The notes below the pieces were generated by a model. It saw only the letters and a program-made list of their open reading frames with translations, did no database searches and was not told where the DNA came from. From Lepus europaeus (lineage: Eukaryota; Chordata; Mammalia; Lagomorpha; Leporidae): 64,000 nucleotides of DNA. Location: positions 54,212,716 to 54,276,715 of the forward strand of contig NC_084833.1 in the NCBI RefSeq assembly GCF_033115175.1, written 5' to 3'. A program made the translations under genes and the position numbers. Shown here in pieces: positions 1 to 11,604 of this stretch (position 1 is its first letter; the number at the start of each line of letters is the position of its first letter).

Positions 1-311
1 AACTGAAAAGTACATTAAGTAAAATTTAAAATAAATTTAAAAATTTTAAATTTTAAATGCAATAGCATCAATAGCAAACCAGATCAAACAGAAAGACTCA
101 GTGAACTCAAAGACAGGTTATTTAAAATATGCAGTTCAAGAGAAAAAAGAATAAAGAACCAATAGGAATGAAAAAAGTTTATGTAAAATATGGGATAGCA
201 TGAAAAAAAAATTCAAGTTGTTGGGATTCAAGAGGGACTTGAGCATGCCAAAGAGGTAGAAGGCACATTCAAGGCGACAATAAAACTTTCCAAATTTAGA
301 AAAAGATACAA

Positions 312-655
312 GTTAGGCCGGCGCCGCAGCTCACTAGGCTAATCCTCCGCCTGCGGCGCCAGCACCCCAGGTTCTAGTCCCGGTCGGGGCGCAGGATTCT
401 GTCCCGGTTGCCCCTCTTCCAGTCCAGCTCTCTGCTGTGGCCCAGGAGGGCAGTGGAGGATGGCCCAAGTGCTTGGGCCCTGCACCCCATGAGAGACCAA
501 GAGAAGCACCTGGCTCCTGGCTTCAGATCAGCGCAGTGGGCCGCCAGCAGCGGCCATGGGGGGGGGGGGGTGAACCAACGGCAAAGGAAGAACCTTTCTC
601 TCTGTCTCTCTCTCTCACTGTCCACTCTGTCTGTCAAAAAAAATAAAATAAAATA
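312..655 (+). mobile_element. C-repeat SINE, young type
   Basis: Near full-length tRNA-derived lagomorph SINE. The GGCCGGCGCC head is at 316, a B-box-like GGTTCTAGTCC follows, then a CT-rich stretch and an A-rich tail. The 11-bp duplication AAAAGATACAA lies at 301-311 and 656-666. Four extra bases (GTTA) sit between the 5' duplication and the head. It is inserted in the L1 relic. Confidence 0.92.
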
Positions 656-1385
656 AAAAGATACAACTATCCAAGGAAGGAAGGTTAAAGGCCACCAATC
701 AGATTTGATCCAAATCAAGTCTTTCTTTGGGGCCAGTATTACCTTGATACCAGAACCAGACAAGGATACAACAAAAAGAAACCAGGCTGCAGACCAATAT
801 CCTGGATGAATATAGATGCAAAAATCATCAACAAAATACTAGCAGATTGAATCCAACAGCATGTTAAAAAGAACATTTACCATGATCAAGTGGGATTCAT
901 TCCAGGAATGCAAGGATTTTGACAAAAATCAAATCAGAAAAAAAAAATCTTATAAAACTCTACATTGCTTCATGATAAAAACTGTGACCAAATTATGGAT
1001 AGAAGGAACATACTTCAACATAATAAAAGCCAGATATAACAAGCCAACAGCTAGCATCACACTCAGTGGGGAAAAGCTTTTTCTCTAGGGTCCGAAACAA
1101 AACAACACAGTACTGGAGCTCCTAGTTAGAGCAGTTAGGCAAGAGAAGGAAACAAAAGGCATCCAAACTGGAAAGAGGGAATTTAAATTGTCAGTGTTTG
1201 CAGATGACATCATCTTATATACAGAAAAGCCCAAACATCCCACCAAAAAGCTATTAAAAATAATGAACAAATTCAGCAAAGTTGCAGGATACAGTCAACG
1301 TACAGAAGTCAGTATCACTGTTATACAGCCATAATGAATCATCTGAAAAAAGAAATCCAGAAAGAAACTCCATTTCCAACAGCCA

Positions 1386-1423
<38 letters not shown>
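1386..1423. repeat. Poly-A run of about 38 inside L1 ORF2 relic
   Basis: A homopolymer A tract interrupts L1 ORF2 sequence between matching coding segments. No SINE body or target-site duplication flanks it, so it looks like slippage expansion of an A-rich codon run rather than an insertion. Confidence 0.85.
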
Positions 1424-1424
<1 letters not shown>

Positions 1425-1891
1425 CAAAATACCTGGGAATAAATTTAACAAAAGAAGTGAAAGTTCTCTACAATGCAAACTATAAATCACTGACTTGAAG
1501 AGGACACAAAAAAATAGAGAGATATCCTGTGTCCCTGGATCGAAACAATCAATGTCATTAAAATGTGCATAGCACCCAAAGGAATTTGCAGACTCAATGG
1601 AATCCCTGTCAAAAATCCCAATAACATTTTTCATAGAACTACAGAAAACACTACTAATAGATGGATGGAACCACAAAGGACCCAAAATAGCCAAAGCACT
1701 CTTGTGCATAAAGAACATAGCAGAAAGCATTATACTACCTGAGTTTAAAATACATTTAAAAGCTACAGTATTTAAAACAGCATTGTAGTGGCATAACAAC
1801 TGATCCATTGGCCAATTGAACAGAAACCCACACATCTACAACCAACTGATCTCTGACAAAGGAGCTAAGAACATCCACTGGGGAAAGAACA

Positions 1892-2230
1892 AAATTTTTT
1901 GGTTTTTTTTTTTTTTGGGGGGGGGGGTTTGTTTTGTTTTGTTTTTTTAAGATTTATTTATTTATTTGAGGCAAAGTTACACATAGAGGGAGAGACAGAG
2001 AGAGAGGTCTCCCATCCACTGGTTCGTGCCCCCCATGGCTGCAACAGAGCTGGGCCGATCCGAAGCCAGGAGCTTCTTCAGGGTCTCCCACATGGGTGCA
2101 GGGGCCCAAGGACTTGGGCCATCCTCCATTGCCTTCCCAGGCCATTAGCAGAGAGCTGGATCACAAGTGGAGCAGCTGGGACTCAAACCGGCCACAGGTA
2201 GATGCTTAACCTACCACACCACAGTGCCCC
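1892..2230 (-). mobile_element. C-repeat SINE with T/G-rich tail end
   Basis: Minus-strand SINE of the AAATAAATAAATCTT-tailed type. Its tail side shows as an unusual T-run, G-run and GTTTT repeats at 1895-1948. AGAACA at 1886-1891 and 2231-2236 fits a short target-site duplication within the L1 relic. Confidence 0.88.
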
Positions 2231-3557
2231 AGAACAGTCTTTTTAATAAATGATACTGGGAAAATAGGATATATTATATGCAAAAGGATGAAACTATACC
2301 CCTAAGTCTCCCCATTTATAAAAATCAGCTCAAAATGGATTGAAGACCCAAATGTGAAACCTGGAACTGTGAGATTATTCGATGAAAGCATTTCAAGACA
2401 TTGGAATAGGCAAGGATTTTGAGCATCAAGAAATAAAAGCAAAAATAGACAAATGGAATTCCAAAAAACTAAAGAGCTTTTGCACAGCAAAGGAAACAAC
2501 CAACAGAATGAAGAAACAACTTACAGAATGGGAGAAAATATCTGCAAGCTATATATCTGACAAGGTGTTAATATGCAGAATATATAAGGAACCCAAGCAA
2601 GTCAAAGCAAAAAAAAATTTTAAATGGGCAATAGACCTAAACCCATTTCTCAAAGGAAGACAAACAAATGGTCAAAAAGTACATGAAAAGATGTTCAACA
2701 TCACTAATCATCAGGGAAATGCAAATCAAAACCACAACTACCTCACTCCAATAAGACAGTATTGTCAAAAAGATAAAAGATAACAAGCGTTGGTGAGGAT
2801 GTGGAGAAAGGGGAACACTTGTGCACTGCTGGTGGGAATGTAAATTAGTACAGCCATTGTGGAAAACAATATGAAGGTGCCTCAAAAAACGAAAGATCAA
2901 ACTACCACATGATCCAGCAATCCCACTTCTGGGATATATCCAAGGAAAAGGAAATCCATCTGTCGTAGAGGTGTCTGCACTCCCATGTATATTGCAGTGC
3001 TGTTCATGATAGCCAAGAAATCGGGACAACCCAGGTGTCCATCAACTGATGAGGGTGACCTAGAAAATGCGGTGCATGTACACAGCCGAATACTACTCAG
3101 CCATAAAAAGGTGCAATCCTGTCATTCGCAATAACACGGGTGGAACTCGAGGTCAGTATGTTCAGTGAAGTAAGCAAAGCACAGAAAGACAAACATCACA
3201 TGATCTCACCCACATGTGGTGTCTAAAACAATAGATGATCTCATAGAAGTTTAAAACATAAATGGGATTATCAAAGACTAGGCAGGCAAGAGCAGAGGGA
3301 GGGGTTAGGAAAATTCCACTGACAGGTACTACATTATAGTGGTTCTGGGCTTCTATTGCACGGTAGGGTGAAGACAGATAATGTTTGTGCACTGTAAACT
3401 TTTCTATTTTAAAAACTAGAAGATATAACTTTTGGATGTCTTCACCATAAAGAAATGTTAAATGCTTGAAAGTATAAATATATTTACCCTGATCAGACTT
3501 TATACAACATACACATGGGCTACATCACATAGTACCCCACAAATATGTACAGTTTTG

Positions 3558-3812
3558 AGAGATAGTGCTGTGGCATGGTGAGTAAAGCCACCGTCTGCAG
3601 TGCCGGCATCCCATATGGGTGCTGGTTTGAGTCCCAGCTGCTCCACTTCCAATACAGCTCTCTGTTATGGCCTAGGAAAGCAATGGAGAATGGCCCAAGT
3701 CCTTGGGCCCCTGCACCTGCATGGGAAACCTGGAAGAAGCTCCTGTCCTGGCTTCGGATCAGCCCAGCTCCAGCCATTGTAGCCATTTGGGGAGTGAAGA
3801 AGTGGATGGAAG

Positions 3813-3865
<53 letters not shown>

Positions 3866-3906
3866 TCTCTAACTCTACCTCTCAAGTAAATAAAGCTAAA
3901 AAAAGG
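3558..3906 (+). mobile_element. C-repeat SINE with long (CT)n
   Basis: Plus-strand SINE that starts where the L1 3' end stops, perhaps inserted in the L1 tail. It carries a nearly pure CT microsatellite at about 3819-3862 and ends in an A-rich tail. Confidence 0.88.
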
Positions 3907-3980
3907 AAAGAATGGAAAGGGAGAAGAGGGGAGGGGAGGGAAGGGGGAAGGAAGGAAGACAGAAGGGGGGGGGCGGCTGA
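3907..3980 (+). repeat. GA-rich purine tract with G runs
   Basis: Uninterrupted purine-rich strand with several GGGG runs and a terminal run of nine G. It follows the SINE A-tail and probably grew from it. It has G-quadruplex potential. Confidence 0.75.
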
Positions 3981-4389
3981 GGATTCCCTCCGGCACACAT
4001 TACCCAATTAGATGGTCTAGGTTCACTCAGGGGCAGGTTGACTTACAGCACCCAGAAACTCCTTCCTAGCGCAGATCACAAACTGAGCTGCCAAGTGAAC
4101 CCCAGAAAACAAAGAGGGAGAGGAAAGACCTTGTGTAAGGGGAGTCTCCCCCACTGGAGGCTCCCAGAGAGCCGGGCAGACACCAATGGGGGGGAAACAG
4201 CTCGCCACAGACCCCCTGGGGAGTGTGAGGCCAGAGGATTAAAAAAAAAAAAAACCTGCCCTCTGCCTTCAAGAACTCACCTTTTTTGGGAGGTGTGGGG
4301 AGGGGTAACATAGCTGGGCACCACGTAACCAACCCCTGCTACGTTTCCTAAGGGCTGGAACAGACAGGTGCTGGAGGAGCAGCGGGAAC
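3981..4389. other. Unique DNA bordering the CpG island
   Basis: No repeat recognised apart from a 14-A run near 4240. On the minus strand the bases at 4273-4284 read AAAG followed by GTGAGT, a consensus 5' splice site, so a minus-strand first exon ending near 4281 is possible. No coding evidence supports it. Confidence 0.4.
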
Positions 4390-5570
4390 CCTGAAGTGAG
4401 CCATTCATCGCGCCTGGCGGGTGACAGAAGGCTATACGGGGATGTCGCTGGTACGCTCAAGGTCCGAACCAGCACGGGGCTCCCGGCTGTGCCGCGGCGG
4501 CGAGAGGCGCCCCGGACCTCCCCGGGGAGCCTCCCAGGCCCGGCCCGGAGCCCCAGTCCAGCGGGCGCGGCAGGAACGCGATGGCACCGCGGCCGGGGAG
4601 GCTCTCCCCGCTCTGCTCCCGCGTGGCCAGGGCCGCCTTCCTCCCGACCTGACGGCCCGAACACCGGCTGGCAACCCCCTCGGGAGTGCGTGCTCTGTGC
4701 CGGGCTCCAAAGTTTTACTTGTGAACATCATTCCATTGAATTCCCCCCAGGGAAAAAAAAGAAAAAGAAAAAAGGGTAGCGTAGGCCCAAGCAACCCCAC
4801 TGCACAGGTGAGTTCGGCGAGGCCGGGCCCTGGGTAGCCTAGGGCGGCGCCCAGCGCTGTGCTCAGGAACCGCCGCGGTGGAAGAAAAGAGGGGGACAGA
4901 TCCCGCCTCCGCCCGCTCCCCCCTCCCTGGGCCCCTCCCCGGCCCGCGAGGACCCGGGAGCGCGCCCTCGGCGTCGGCCTGGCCTTCCCCTGTGGCGGCG
5001 GCCGCACCTGCCCCGTCCCACAGCCGCTCGCCCGGGCCCCGCCACCGCTCGCGCACGGCTGCGCCGGCTTCCCGCTTTCCCCCGGCCGCCCCGCAGCCCG
5101 CCGTCCCGCGCTTCCTCCCTCTTCTCCTCCTCCTCCTCCCCGCCCCTGCTCCACGGGGGTCCCGGGCTCTGCGCCCTCGTCCCCAAATTCCCTGTTGTCC
5201 CCCCCCCCTCCGGCCTCTGCCCCCCACGCGGCCGACGGAGGCCGCTGTGCCGCCCTGGAGCCTTCGTCGTGGCGTCGGAGCCTGCGGGCCGGCGAGCCCT
5301 CCTGAGGCCTCATTACCGCCTCCTCCCCGGGGCCGTCTCCGCCCAGGGCGCCCCCGCGGCCCGGCCCTGCCTGCCCGGGGAGAGCTCGCAGTGCGTCCCG
5401 AGCTGGGCCCTGGGGCCTGCCCCGGGGAGCGAATCCAGCACGAGGCCGAGGGGGCCTCCGTGTCCGCGGGCTCCCGGCCCGGGTGGTGCCCACTACGCGC
5501 CAGCATCGCCGGCAACGAAGGACCGCGCCTGAGGGATTTTTGAGGGATGAACAGGAGCTCTTTAGGTTCC
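4390..5570. promoter_or_regulatory. CpG island, candidate promoter
   Basis: About 1.2 kb of very G+C-rich DNA dense in undecayed CpG, in strong contrast to the AT-rich surroundings, with GC boxes (for example CCCCGCCCC near 5140). It contains no SINE. In mammals such islands usually mark a promoter active in the germline or early embryo. On the plus strand a perfect donor, CAG followed by GTGAGT, lies at 4805-4813, so an exon upstream could splice there. A competing minus-strand donor is near 4281. Transcript direction is therefore undecided. The long Arg/Gly/Pro-rich frames here, including a 390-codon minus-strand one, are expected by chance at this base composition and match no family I know. 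No gene is named. Confidence 0.82.
4806..4815 (+). promoter_or_regulatory. Candidate 5' splice site in CpG island
   Basis: ACAG/GTGAGTTC fits the vertebrate donor consensus (CAG/GTRAGT) exactly. Its place inside the island makes it the best hint of a plus-strand first exon. A single 9-base match can also occur by chance. Confidence 0.35.
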
Positions 5571-5616
5571 AAAAGAACCCTAGTCCAGCAAGCCGGTGTG
5601 CCATCTCCTAATTGCG

Positions 5617-5880
5617 ATTTTTAAAGATTTGAAAGGCAGTTACAGAGAGAGAGAGAGATTCCATCCCCAAATGGTCCCCAACAAAGCCAGGAGCCTGGAA
5701 CTCCACCTGGGTCTCCCGCGTGGGTGCGGGAGCCCAAGCACTGCCATCGTCCGCTGCTTTCCCAGGCCATTAGCAGGGAGCTGGAACAGAAGTGGAGCAG
5801 CCAGGACCCCAAACAGTGCTCATATGGGATGCTGGCACTGCAGGCAGAGGTTTAACCTGGGGCACCCCAATGCCAGCCCT
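5617..5880 (-). mobile_element. C-repeat SINE at CpG-island edge
   Basis: Minus-strand copy with a shortened tail. Its conserved core (GGTCTCCCGCGTGGGTGC region) and head are clear. It marks the right boundary of the CpG island. Confidence 0.85.
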
Positions 5881-6040
5881 GAGTATTTTTCTTGAATGAA
5901 CTGTTTTCTTAATCTGAAATAATTTCTAATCAAGTAGTTTAGTTAATATTCAATTCAGAGTGTTTCTGAGAGTCTCAACATGTTTGGACTCATAAAAAAA
6001 TTTAAAAATTAGTATTTAACACTAAGATCAAAGTAAACTT

Positions 6041-6356
6041 TTTTAAAGATTTATTTTATTTATTTGAAAGAGTTACAGAGAGAGGTAGAGACAGAGAGAG
6101 AGGTCTTCCATCCCCTGGTTCACTCCCCAGATGGCCTCATGGCCGGAGCTGCACTGTTCCGAAGCCAGGAGCTTCCTCCGGGTCTCCCACATGGGTGCAG
6201 AGGCCCAAGGACTTGGGCCATCTTCCTCTGCTTTCCCAGGCCATGGCAGAGAGCTGGATCAAAAGTAAAGCAACCGGGACTCAAACTGGCGCCCATATGG
6301 GATGCTGGTGCTTCAGGCCAGGGCTTTAATCCAATGCACCACAGCTCCAGCCCCCT
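6041..6356 (-). mobile_element. C-repeat SINE, full length
   Basis: Minus-strand copy flanked by the perfect 11-bp duplication AAAGTAAACTT at 6030-6040 and 6357-6367. Confidence 0.93.
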
Positions 6357-6439
6357 AAAGTAAACTTTAAAAAGAAAAAAAAAAAAATCACTCATCATGC
6401 CACTATGCTACCTTTTGTTGACTGTTATGTGTTTACTCC

Positions 6440-6720
6440 CATTTATTTATTTTCACTTTATTTGAAAGGCAAAGAGAGAGATGTAGAGAGATTACTCCCC
6501 AAACGCTCACAACAGCCAGGGCTTGGTTGGGCCAAAATCAGAAGGCTGGAATTCAGTCTGGGTGTCCCATGTGGGTGGCAGGGATCCAACTACTTCAGCC
6601 ATCGTCTGCTGCCTTCCAGATGCAGGAAGTTGCGTCAGAAACAGAGGGCCCAGGCAGTCTGCTGTGGGATGCAGGCATTCCAAGAGGCAACCTCAGCTCT
6701 CCTCGGATGCCGACCCTAAG
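6440..6720 (-). mobile_element. Old divergent C-repeat SINE
   Basis: Minus-strand copy, clearly diverged from the other types in its head region (the part near 6680-6720). It belongs to an older subfamily. Confidence 0.75.
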
Positions 6721-7394
6721 GGTCCTCCCAGTTCTGTGGGTAAATGCCGAGAAGCGCTTATCTGGTTGGTATGGAAGGCAGCTCTGTCAGTGTGACCAAG
6801 CAAATGTGAAAGAGGGTTGCATGGAGTTTACATGTGGTCTCCAAGTGGCTGTTTTTTCATCAGCAAAATGTCTGAATCTGAATCATTATTTTTCTGTAGG
6901 GAAAACAATCTGATATCTCTATAGCAGGTGTCCACTTCTTTCTCTACAAAGAAGACATCCCACATATATGTACTTGCTTAATTTTTACTTGGGAGACTGT
7001 GTCCTTACTTGGTGCCCAAGGCCCAAATCTCCTCCCCACAAATGTCTCTTGCTCCCCAAATTCTCCACTAGTGTCCAGCAGCCTTGGCCACCCACGGTCC
7101 TGAGAACAGCACATACCCAGTGCCTTTCCTCTTCTCTCTGCTTTCCTTGAATTTTTTCAGCTCCTTATTCTTTCGTATCCAAATGAAGTTGCAATTTAGC
7201 AACAAAGCTTTCTCAGAATCCCTAGGGATTTTTCCTACCAGTGCTCCCTATGAACACTCATTCCTTTATGCTGTTAGAGTCACAGACAGGATCTGCCTCC
7301 TAGATTTCATGATGTCACCTCTGCCTTCTGCTTGGCAAATGTGTGTTGATGATGATGATCTGGTCGGGAGTGATACAAAACACTGGAATTTCAA
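6721..7394. other. Unique DNA
   Basis: Single-copy-looking sequence with no repeat, RNA gene or convincing exon seen. Confidence 0.4.
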
Positions 7395-7610
7395 GCCATA
7401 AGAAAAGAGCATGGACTTGGAAGTCAGACTGAGCCTGATTCATCCTAATGATGTGACCATGGCAAAGTCTCAGAGCCTCAGTTTATTCAACCGTAAATTG
7501 GGGGTAATAGCAGGGCTATGGGGAGGTTCTAATGAGGTAACATTTTGCACAGTGCCAAAGCCGCTCAGTATATTGTATGCCCTGAATAAACAGTTGGAGC
7601 TATTTGTTTA
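7395..7610 (+). mobile_element. MIR SINE relic
   Basis: Plus-strand match to the mammalian-wide MIR: a GAGCATGGACTTGGAAGTCAG-like region, a CTCAGTTTATTCA core, and a 3' part ending in CCTGAATAAAC. Strongly diverged, as expected for this ancient family. Confidence 0.75.
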
Positions 7611-9283
7611 CTATGAATAATAATGGAAAGCAGGAGAGTTTGCTAATAGATTTCACAGAGCAGTTGTTTTATAAAAGCATCATGACACACCAACATGATG
7701 AAATTATCTGTCAAAGAATTGCACATTAAAAACTAGTGACAGGGAGTGGTTCTGGGGACTTTGTGCGTTAGTGAAACTCCACAGCTCTGAGATTTTGCTA
7801 CCCAGTGCCAAATGTCTGTAATCCCTGCTCAGAGTTTCGAAGGATATGCTAATTTGAATAGTCATTACTTTGTTCCCAGAATTGGGAATGACACTCAAAG
7901 CTTAGTGGGTCTCCTAGAAGGTTGGAGCTGGGAGTGACTCCAAGGACAGCCCTTGTTCTGTGTACAAGGAAGCAGCAGCCACCTGACAGGGTCACCTGGC
8001 AGGCGAGCGGCAGAGCTGGGATTCTGAGCCCCAGTTCTTCCCCTCCAGCTCTGAGCTCAGCATCTCCACACCATGCCGACTTCTGGAACACAGAGCGGCT
8101 CTGGGCGGCAACTGTTGGCAGCAGCTCCGGGTGGCCCGTGCCCCGTGTACCAGGAACACTGAAATTTGATCTTTTCCCTGGGTGCTTGGCGGTCATGGTC
8201 ATAGACCTCAGGGAGAAGAGTGGGACTCTCTGAGTAGCTGTTACATGAGAAACTCTCCCGTGGCTAAAGCCGCTGGCCTCCTCCGGTGGCTGCTATCTGA
8301 ACTGTCCATTTTCTGAGGGTGGGAACAGTGCATGCTCAAAGATGCTGAGCAACGGCTTGCACTGGGCACCTTGTCTCAAGGGTTCGTGCTCAGCATGGGA
8401 ATCAGGCCTCTGTGCTGGAACTGGGGTCACCTCAGTACTTTCAAAGGGAGCCCTGGGGACCACCAACAAACATCACGCCTCCCTCCTCCCAGGGTTCCTC
8501 TGCAGAGACGCCTTTGAATAGGGGAGCAAACAGGAAGAGGAAGGCTGTAGAGAAGCGTGCCGTGCTTCTTACCCATAGTGGGCACACATACAGGTGCCCT
8601 CGGTGCTTTGGTTTCACCTAGGAGGAAAGCAAAGCAGAGAAATGAATGTTTGTCGAGTGAATGACTGGTTACCAAAGGTGTAATTCAGTAATCTTACGCA
8701 GCACCATCAGTCATTTCTGAGCAACTAAACTTTCACAAACAGAACCGTGACCCACCTGGCTTACAGGGCAGAGCTTGGCTCCTGTCTCAACACGCTGGGG
8801 CTTTCTCAGATGACAGATATTGGAAGTTCCTGGCACGTAGAGCTCATAATAAAATTTGCCCAGTGGTGCATCTTGCCTGAATCCAATTCAACAGTCACGA
8901 TGGCTCCCGTGAAGTCACTCTGCAGCCAGGGTGCATCCCTGCAGAACAGAAACAGGCCCTGATGAGCGAGGAAGCCCCAGCCACCCGGAGGCCCCGACTA
9001 GACCCAGATGAAGCTCCCCTTTGTTCCTCACCTGCTGTGAATGCAGCTGTAACTCCAGCGGGTCTGCTGCTAGCTCAGTGTGACCTCATCACAGCCTGGC
9101 CCGTGCCCACACGTGTGACTGCTGAGCGTTTTGCCCATGATTCACGGCCTGCACACCTGCCAGAGGAACGCTGAGCTCTGATGGCTGCACGAGCCAGCAG
9201 CCAGGAGCGCGGATCAGGATTCCTGAGGCTGCCAGCCCTAGGCTCAGCGATGCCTGCTGCTCCTCCTGAGCTAACTCTCAGTC
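7611..9283. other. Unique DNA
   Basis: About 1.7 kb without C-repeats. A segment near 7990-8050 has weak MIR-like wording, too weak to annotate. No exon supported. Confidence 0.4.
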
Positions 9284-9297
9284 TAAAGCATTGCATC

Positions 9298-9489
9298 GTG
9301 CCCTGGAGGTGACAAGTAATGGCTCAAGTATGTGGATCCCTGCCACCCACATGGGAGACCTGGATTGAGTGCCAGGCTCCTGGCTACGCCCCAGCTGGCC
9401 ATCTGGGGAGTGAACCAGTGAATGGAAGATCTGTTTTTCTCGGTCTCTCTGCCCTTTGAATAAATAATTGCTTTCAAAAAAATGTTAAA
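9298..9489 (+). mobile_element. 5'-truncated C-repeat SINE
   Basis: The tRNA-like head is missing and the copy starts in the middle of the body. The perfect 14-bp duplication TAAAGCATTGCATC at 9284-9297 and 9490-9503 shows that it inserted in truncated form rather than being deleted later. Confidence 0.92.
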
Positions 9490-9589
9490 TAAAGCATTGC
9501 ATCTGCAGCCTGTGGAATCCCAGAGGAGCTCATCTGTTGGGCGCAGACTTAGAGGTGTTATCTGATTTCATTATCTTGACAGCCAAGCA

Positions 9590-9735
9590 AGGCACATTTC
9601 ATTGCGCCCATTTAATATGTGTGGAAATAGAAGCTCCGACATCCAGTGACTGCTCTAGGTTCCACAGTTAACAAGTAGCAGAGCAAAGTCAGTACCCAGA
9701 TTGTGTCTGACTCCCAAGCATGTGGCCTGTGCTCT
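9590..9735 (-). mobile_element. MIR SINE relic
   Basis: Minus-strand MIR: the region reading as ..ACAGTTAACAAGTAGCAGAGC.. is the complement of the conserved MIR core, and the CCCATTTAATATGTG stretch is its 3' side. Confidence 0.72.
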
Positions 9736-10305
9736 CTCTGCAGCCTGTGTCACATTGTCCCTCATGGCTGAAGTGTAGCACTGTGCATGTGTGAACACCA
9801 GGCCAGCAGGAGCGGAGACTGCTGGACCTGGTCCTCACTTAGCCCAGTCCGTCCATCTGTTCTTCGTCCCAGCAGATGTTGGCACCTACTGTGGGCCAGG
9901 CCTGCAGCAGGTGCTGGGCATTCTGGATAAATAGCACCGAGGTCCTGCCCTTTGCGCGAGGACTCCGAGGGCAAACAAGGACTTCCTGTGAGGGCTGCTC
10001 CCCCGCCCTGCGTATGCTCACTTTCAGCAACAGCAATCATCTTTGCAGGGAGCTCTGGGTTACTACGCTGGCTCTGGAGACCTGGGCTACACAAGGCCCA
10101 GAGCTGCGTTGACCCCATGCTAGGTAAGCATCCCAGCGGGATTTCAAACAGTGGGGCGGTGCTCAACTTCTCTTCCCCACCTGTCTGGAATTGCTTTCAG
10201 CTACACTTCTGAAGGGCCCACTAGGAGCGTTACTTCCGGAGCCATCACAATTCCGGTGAAGGTATTTCATGCTTCATTAGTGACCGGCTTCCCCTGATAC
10301 AAAAG
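9736..10305. other. Mostly unique DNA
   Basis: A stretch at about 9880-9990 resembles a very old dispersed mammalian repeat (a GGCACCTACTGTGGGCCAGG-like motif). I cannot name the family with confidence. Nothing else recognised. Confidence 0.35.
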
Positions 10306-10498
10306 GGCCGGAAGGAGGCACAGCGGTTACACCCCACCTTGGGATGCCTGCATCCCACGTCAGAGCGCCTGGATCTGGATCGGAGTCCTGACTGCTTCTG
10401 ACTCCAGCTTCCTGGAGGCAGCAGGTGAAGGCTCAAGTACTCAGGTCCTTGTTCCCCGCCTTTGTCTTTCAAATAAATAATAAATTTTTTAAAAAAGA
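10306..10498 (+). mobile_element. C-repeat SINE with internal deletion
   Basis: The GGCCGG head and CTTTCAAATAAATAA tail are present, but most of the central body is missing. The length of about 190 bp compares with the usual 330-350. Confidence 0.8.
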
Positions 10499-11590
10499 GG
10501 GCCCTGGACAAATTGTGCTGTGTGGATCAAATGTCCTCTAGCACTCCCCACCCAGTTGACGAGACTTTTTCCTTTTCAGGGGAACCTGTAGGATTAGACA
10601 GTGTGTGAGGGACCGTTGGAGTGGCCAGGACACTTCTGTATACAACCTTCTAGAAGACCAAACAGAAGATGAGAGTTCTGTAACAGCGTCTCTGTGTGCA
10701 GCATCTCTAGTCACTGGCGCTTTAAATATATTCGTTAAGAATGGGTAAAGCCCCTCCTCCACTCCCCTCTGGGAAGTAAAACAGTGTTGGCCCGGGGCTG
10801 GGGTGGGAAGGGAAACAGGAAGGTTTGGAGTTATACAAGAAAAGTAAGTTCCAGAAGCCTAGACATGGCACAGAGACCATAGTATTTTCTACTTGAAATT
10901 TGCTAATGCAGAGGAGCTTCAGTGTTCTCAACACAAACACACACACAGCAGTCATGAGAGGTTATGTGATGGATATGTTAACTGGCTCACGTGGTGATCA
11001 TTTCATGATATATGTGGACATGAAAACATTTACACCTTTCCTATTTGTTCACACACCCCTATAAAGTTAGAGGGAAATGGGAGTCCATGTGGGAAGAGAG
11101 AGGTGGCACCTTCCTAATTCCAAGGCTGGCTATTAACTCAGGTGAGGACAAGAGCACCACAGTCCCCAATGCAGAGGGACTGCTAAAGCAATGGACTTTG
11201 ACCTGATCAAACCCAATAAAATCTAACGAAATGTTTATAAAACTGCTGAAAAAGCATGTTATCTTTTCTCCTGGACTTAATTCTGGAAAAACAAAAAGAC
11301 ACTAGAAGCTTTCTTGCCACCACTTAGAGCCTAAAAGTATAGTCAATGTTAGAATAATAAGTGCCAAGGAATAGAGTAAAAGTTGAGCCTAGTGACAGCA
11401 TTTGATCTCCTGGAACAAACTATACCTGGAGCTATAATTTTTGTGTACTTTTTAGTTATATAAGCCAACAAGTCTCTCCCACCTTATTTTTCATCTCTCT
11501 CTCTCTCTCCCTCTCTGTTTATTTTTTTTTTTTCCCTTAAGCCAGGATGAGCTGGGTTATCTGTTTTTCACAATCAAAAGAATCCCAAAT
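10499..11590. other. Unique DNA with pyrimidine tract
   Basis: No repeat recognised except a CT run followed by a T run at about 11493-11538 and a short CA run near 10930-10945. No exon supported. Confidence 0.4.
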
Positions 11591-11604
11591 GATATATACT
11601 CAAG

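Larger units (their letters stand above)
1..3557 (+). mobile_element. Old L1 LINE relic (L1MA-like), split by two SINEs
   Basis: Three pieces (1-300, 656-1891, 2232-3557) read as one decayed L1 on the plus strand. The first resembles the 5' region/ORF1 of mammalian L1. From about 735 the sequence matches ORF2 reverse transcriptase, so most of ORF1 and early ORF2 is deleted. The catalytic FADD motif can be read at 1197-1208 (TTT GCA GAT GAC). The segment at 2690-3230 matches the conserved ORF2 C-terminal region. The 3' end, near 3420-3557, looks like an L1MA-type 3' UTR. Stops and frameshifts interrupt every frame, so it is not functional. A run of about 38 A lies inside the ORF2 relic at 1386-1423. 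The subfamily name is tentative; the L1 identity is secure. Confidence 0.88.

Noticed and set aside
316-400. tRNA genes at the heads of C-repeats
   Set aside because: A- and B-box-like sequences derive from the tRNA ancestor of the SINE. No copy keeps a foldable cloverleaf with acceptor stem.
656-3029. Reverse transcriptase-like open frames in the first L1
   Set aside because: ORF2 motifs such as FADD are recognisable, but frames are broken by stops, shifts, a poly-A expansion and SINE insertions, so this is a relic and not a gene.
4432-5604. 390-codon minus-strand open frame through the CpG island (and overlapping frames up to 285 codons)
   Set aside because: Very high G+C removes stop codons in all frames, overlapping long frames occur on both strands, the predicted peptides are low-complexity Arg/Gly/Pro/Ala, and no domain or start context stands out.
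7925-8070. Additional MIR relic
   Set aside because: Only a short GGCAGAGCTGGGATT-like core matches. Too weak to list as a feature.
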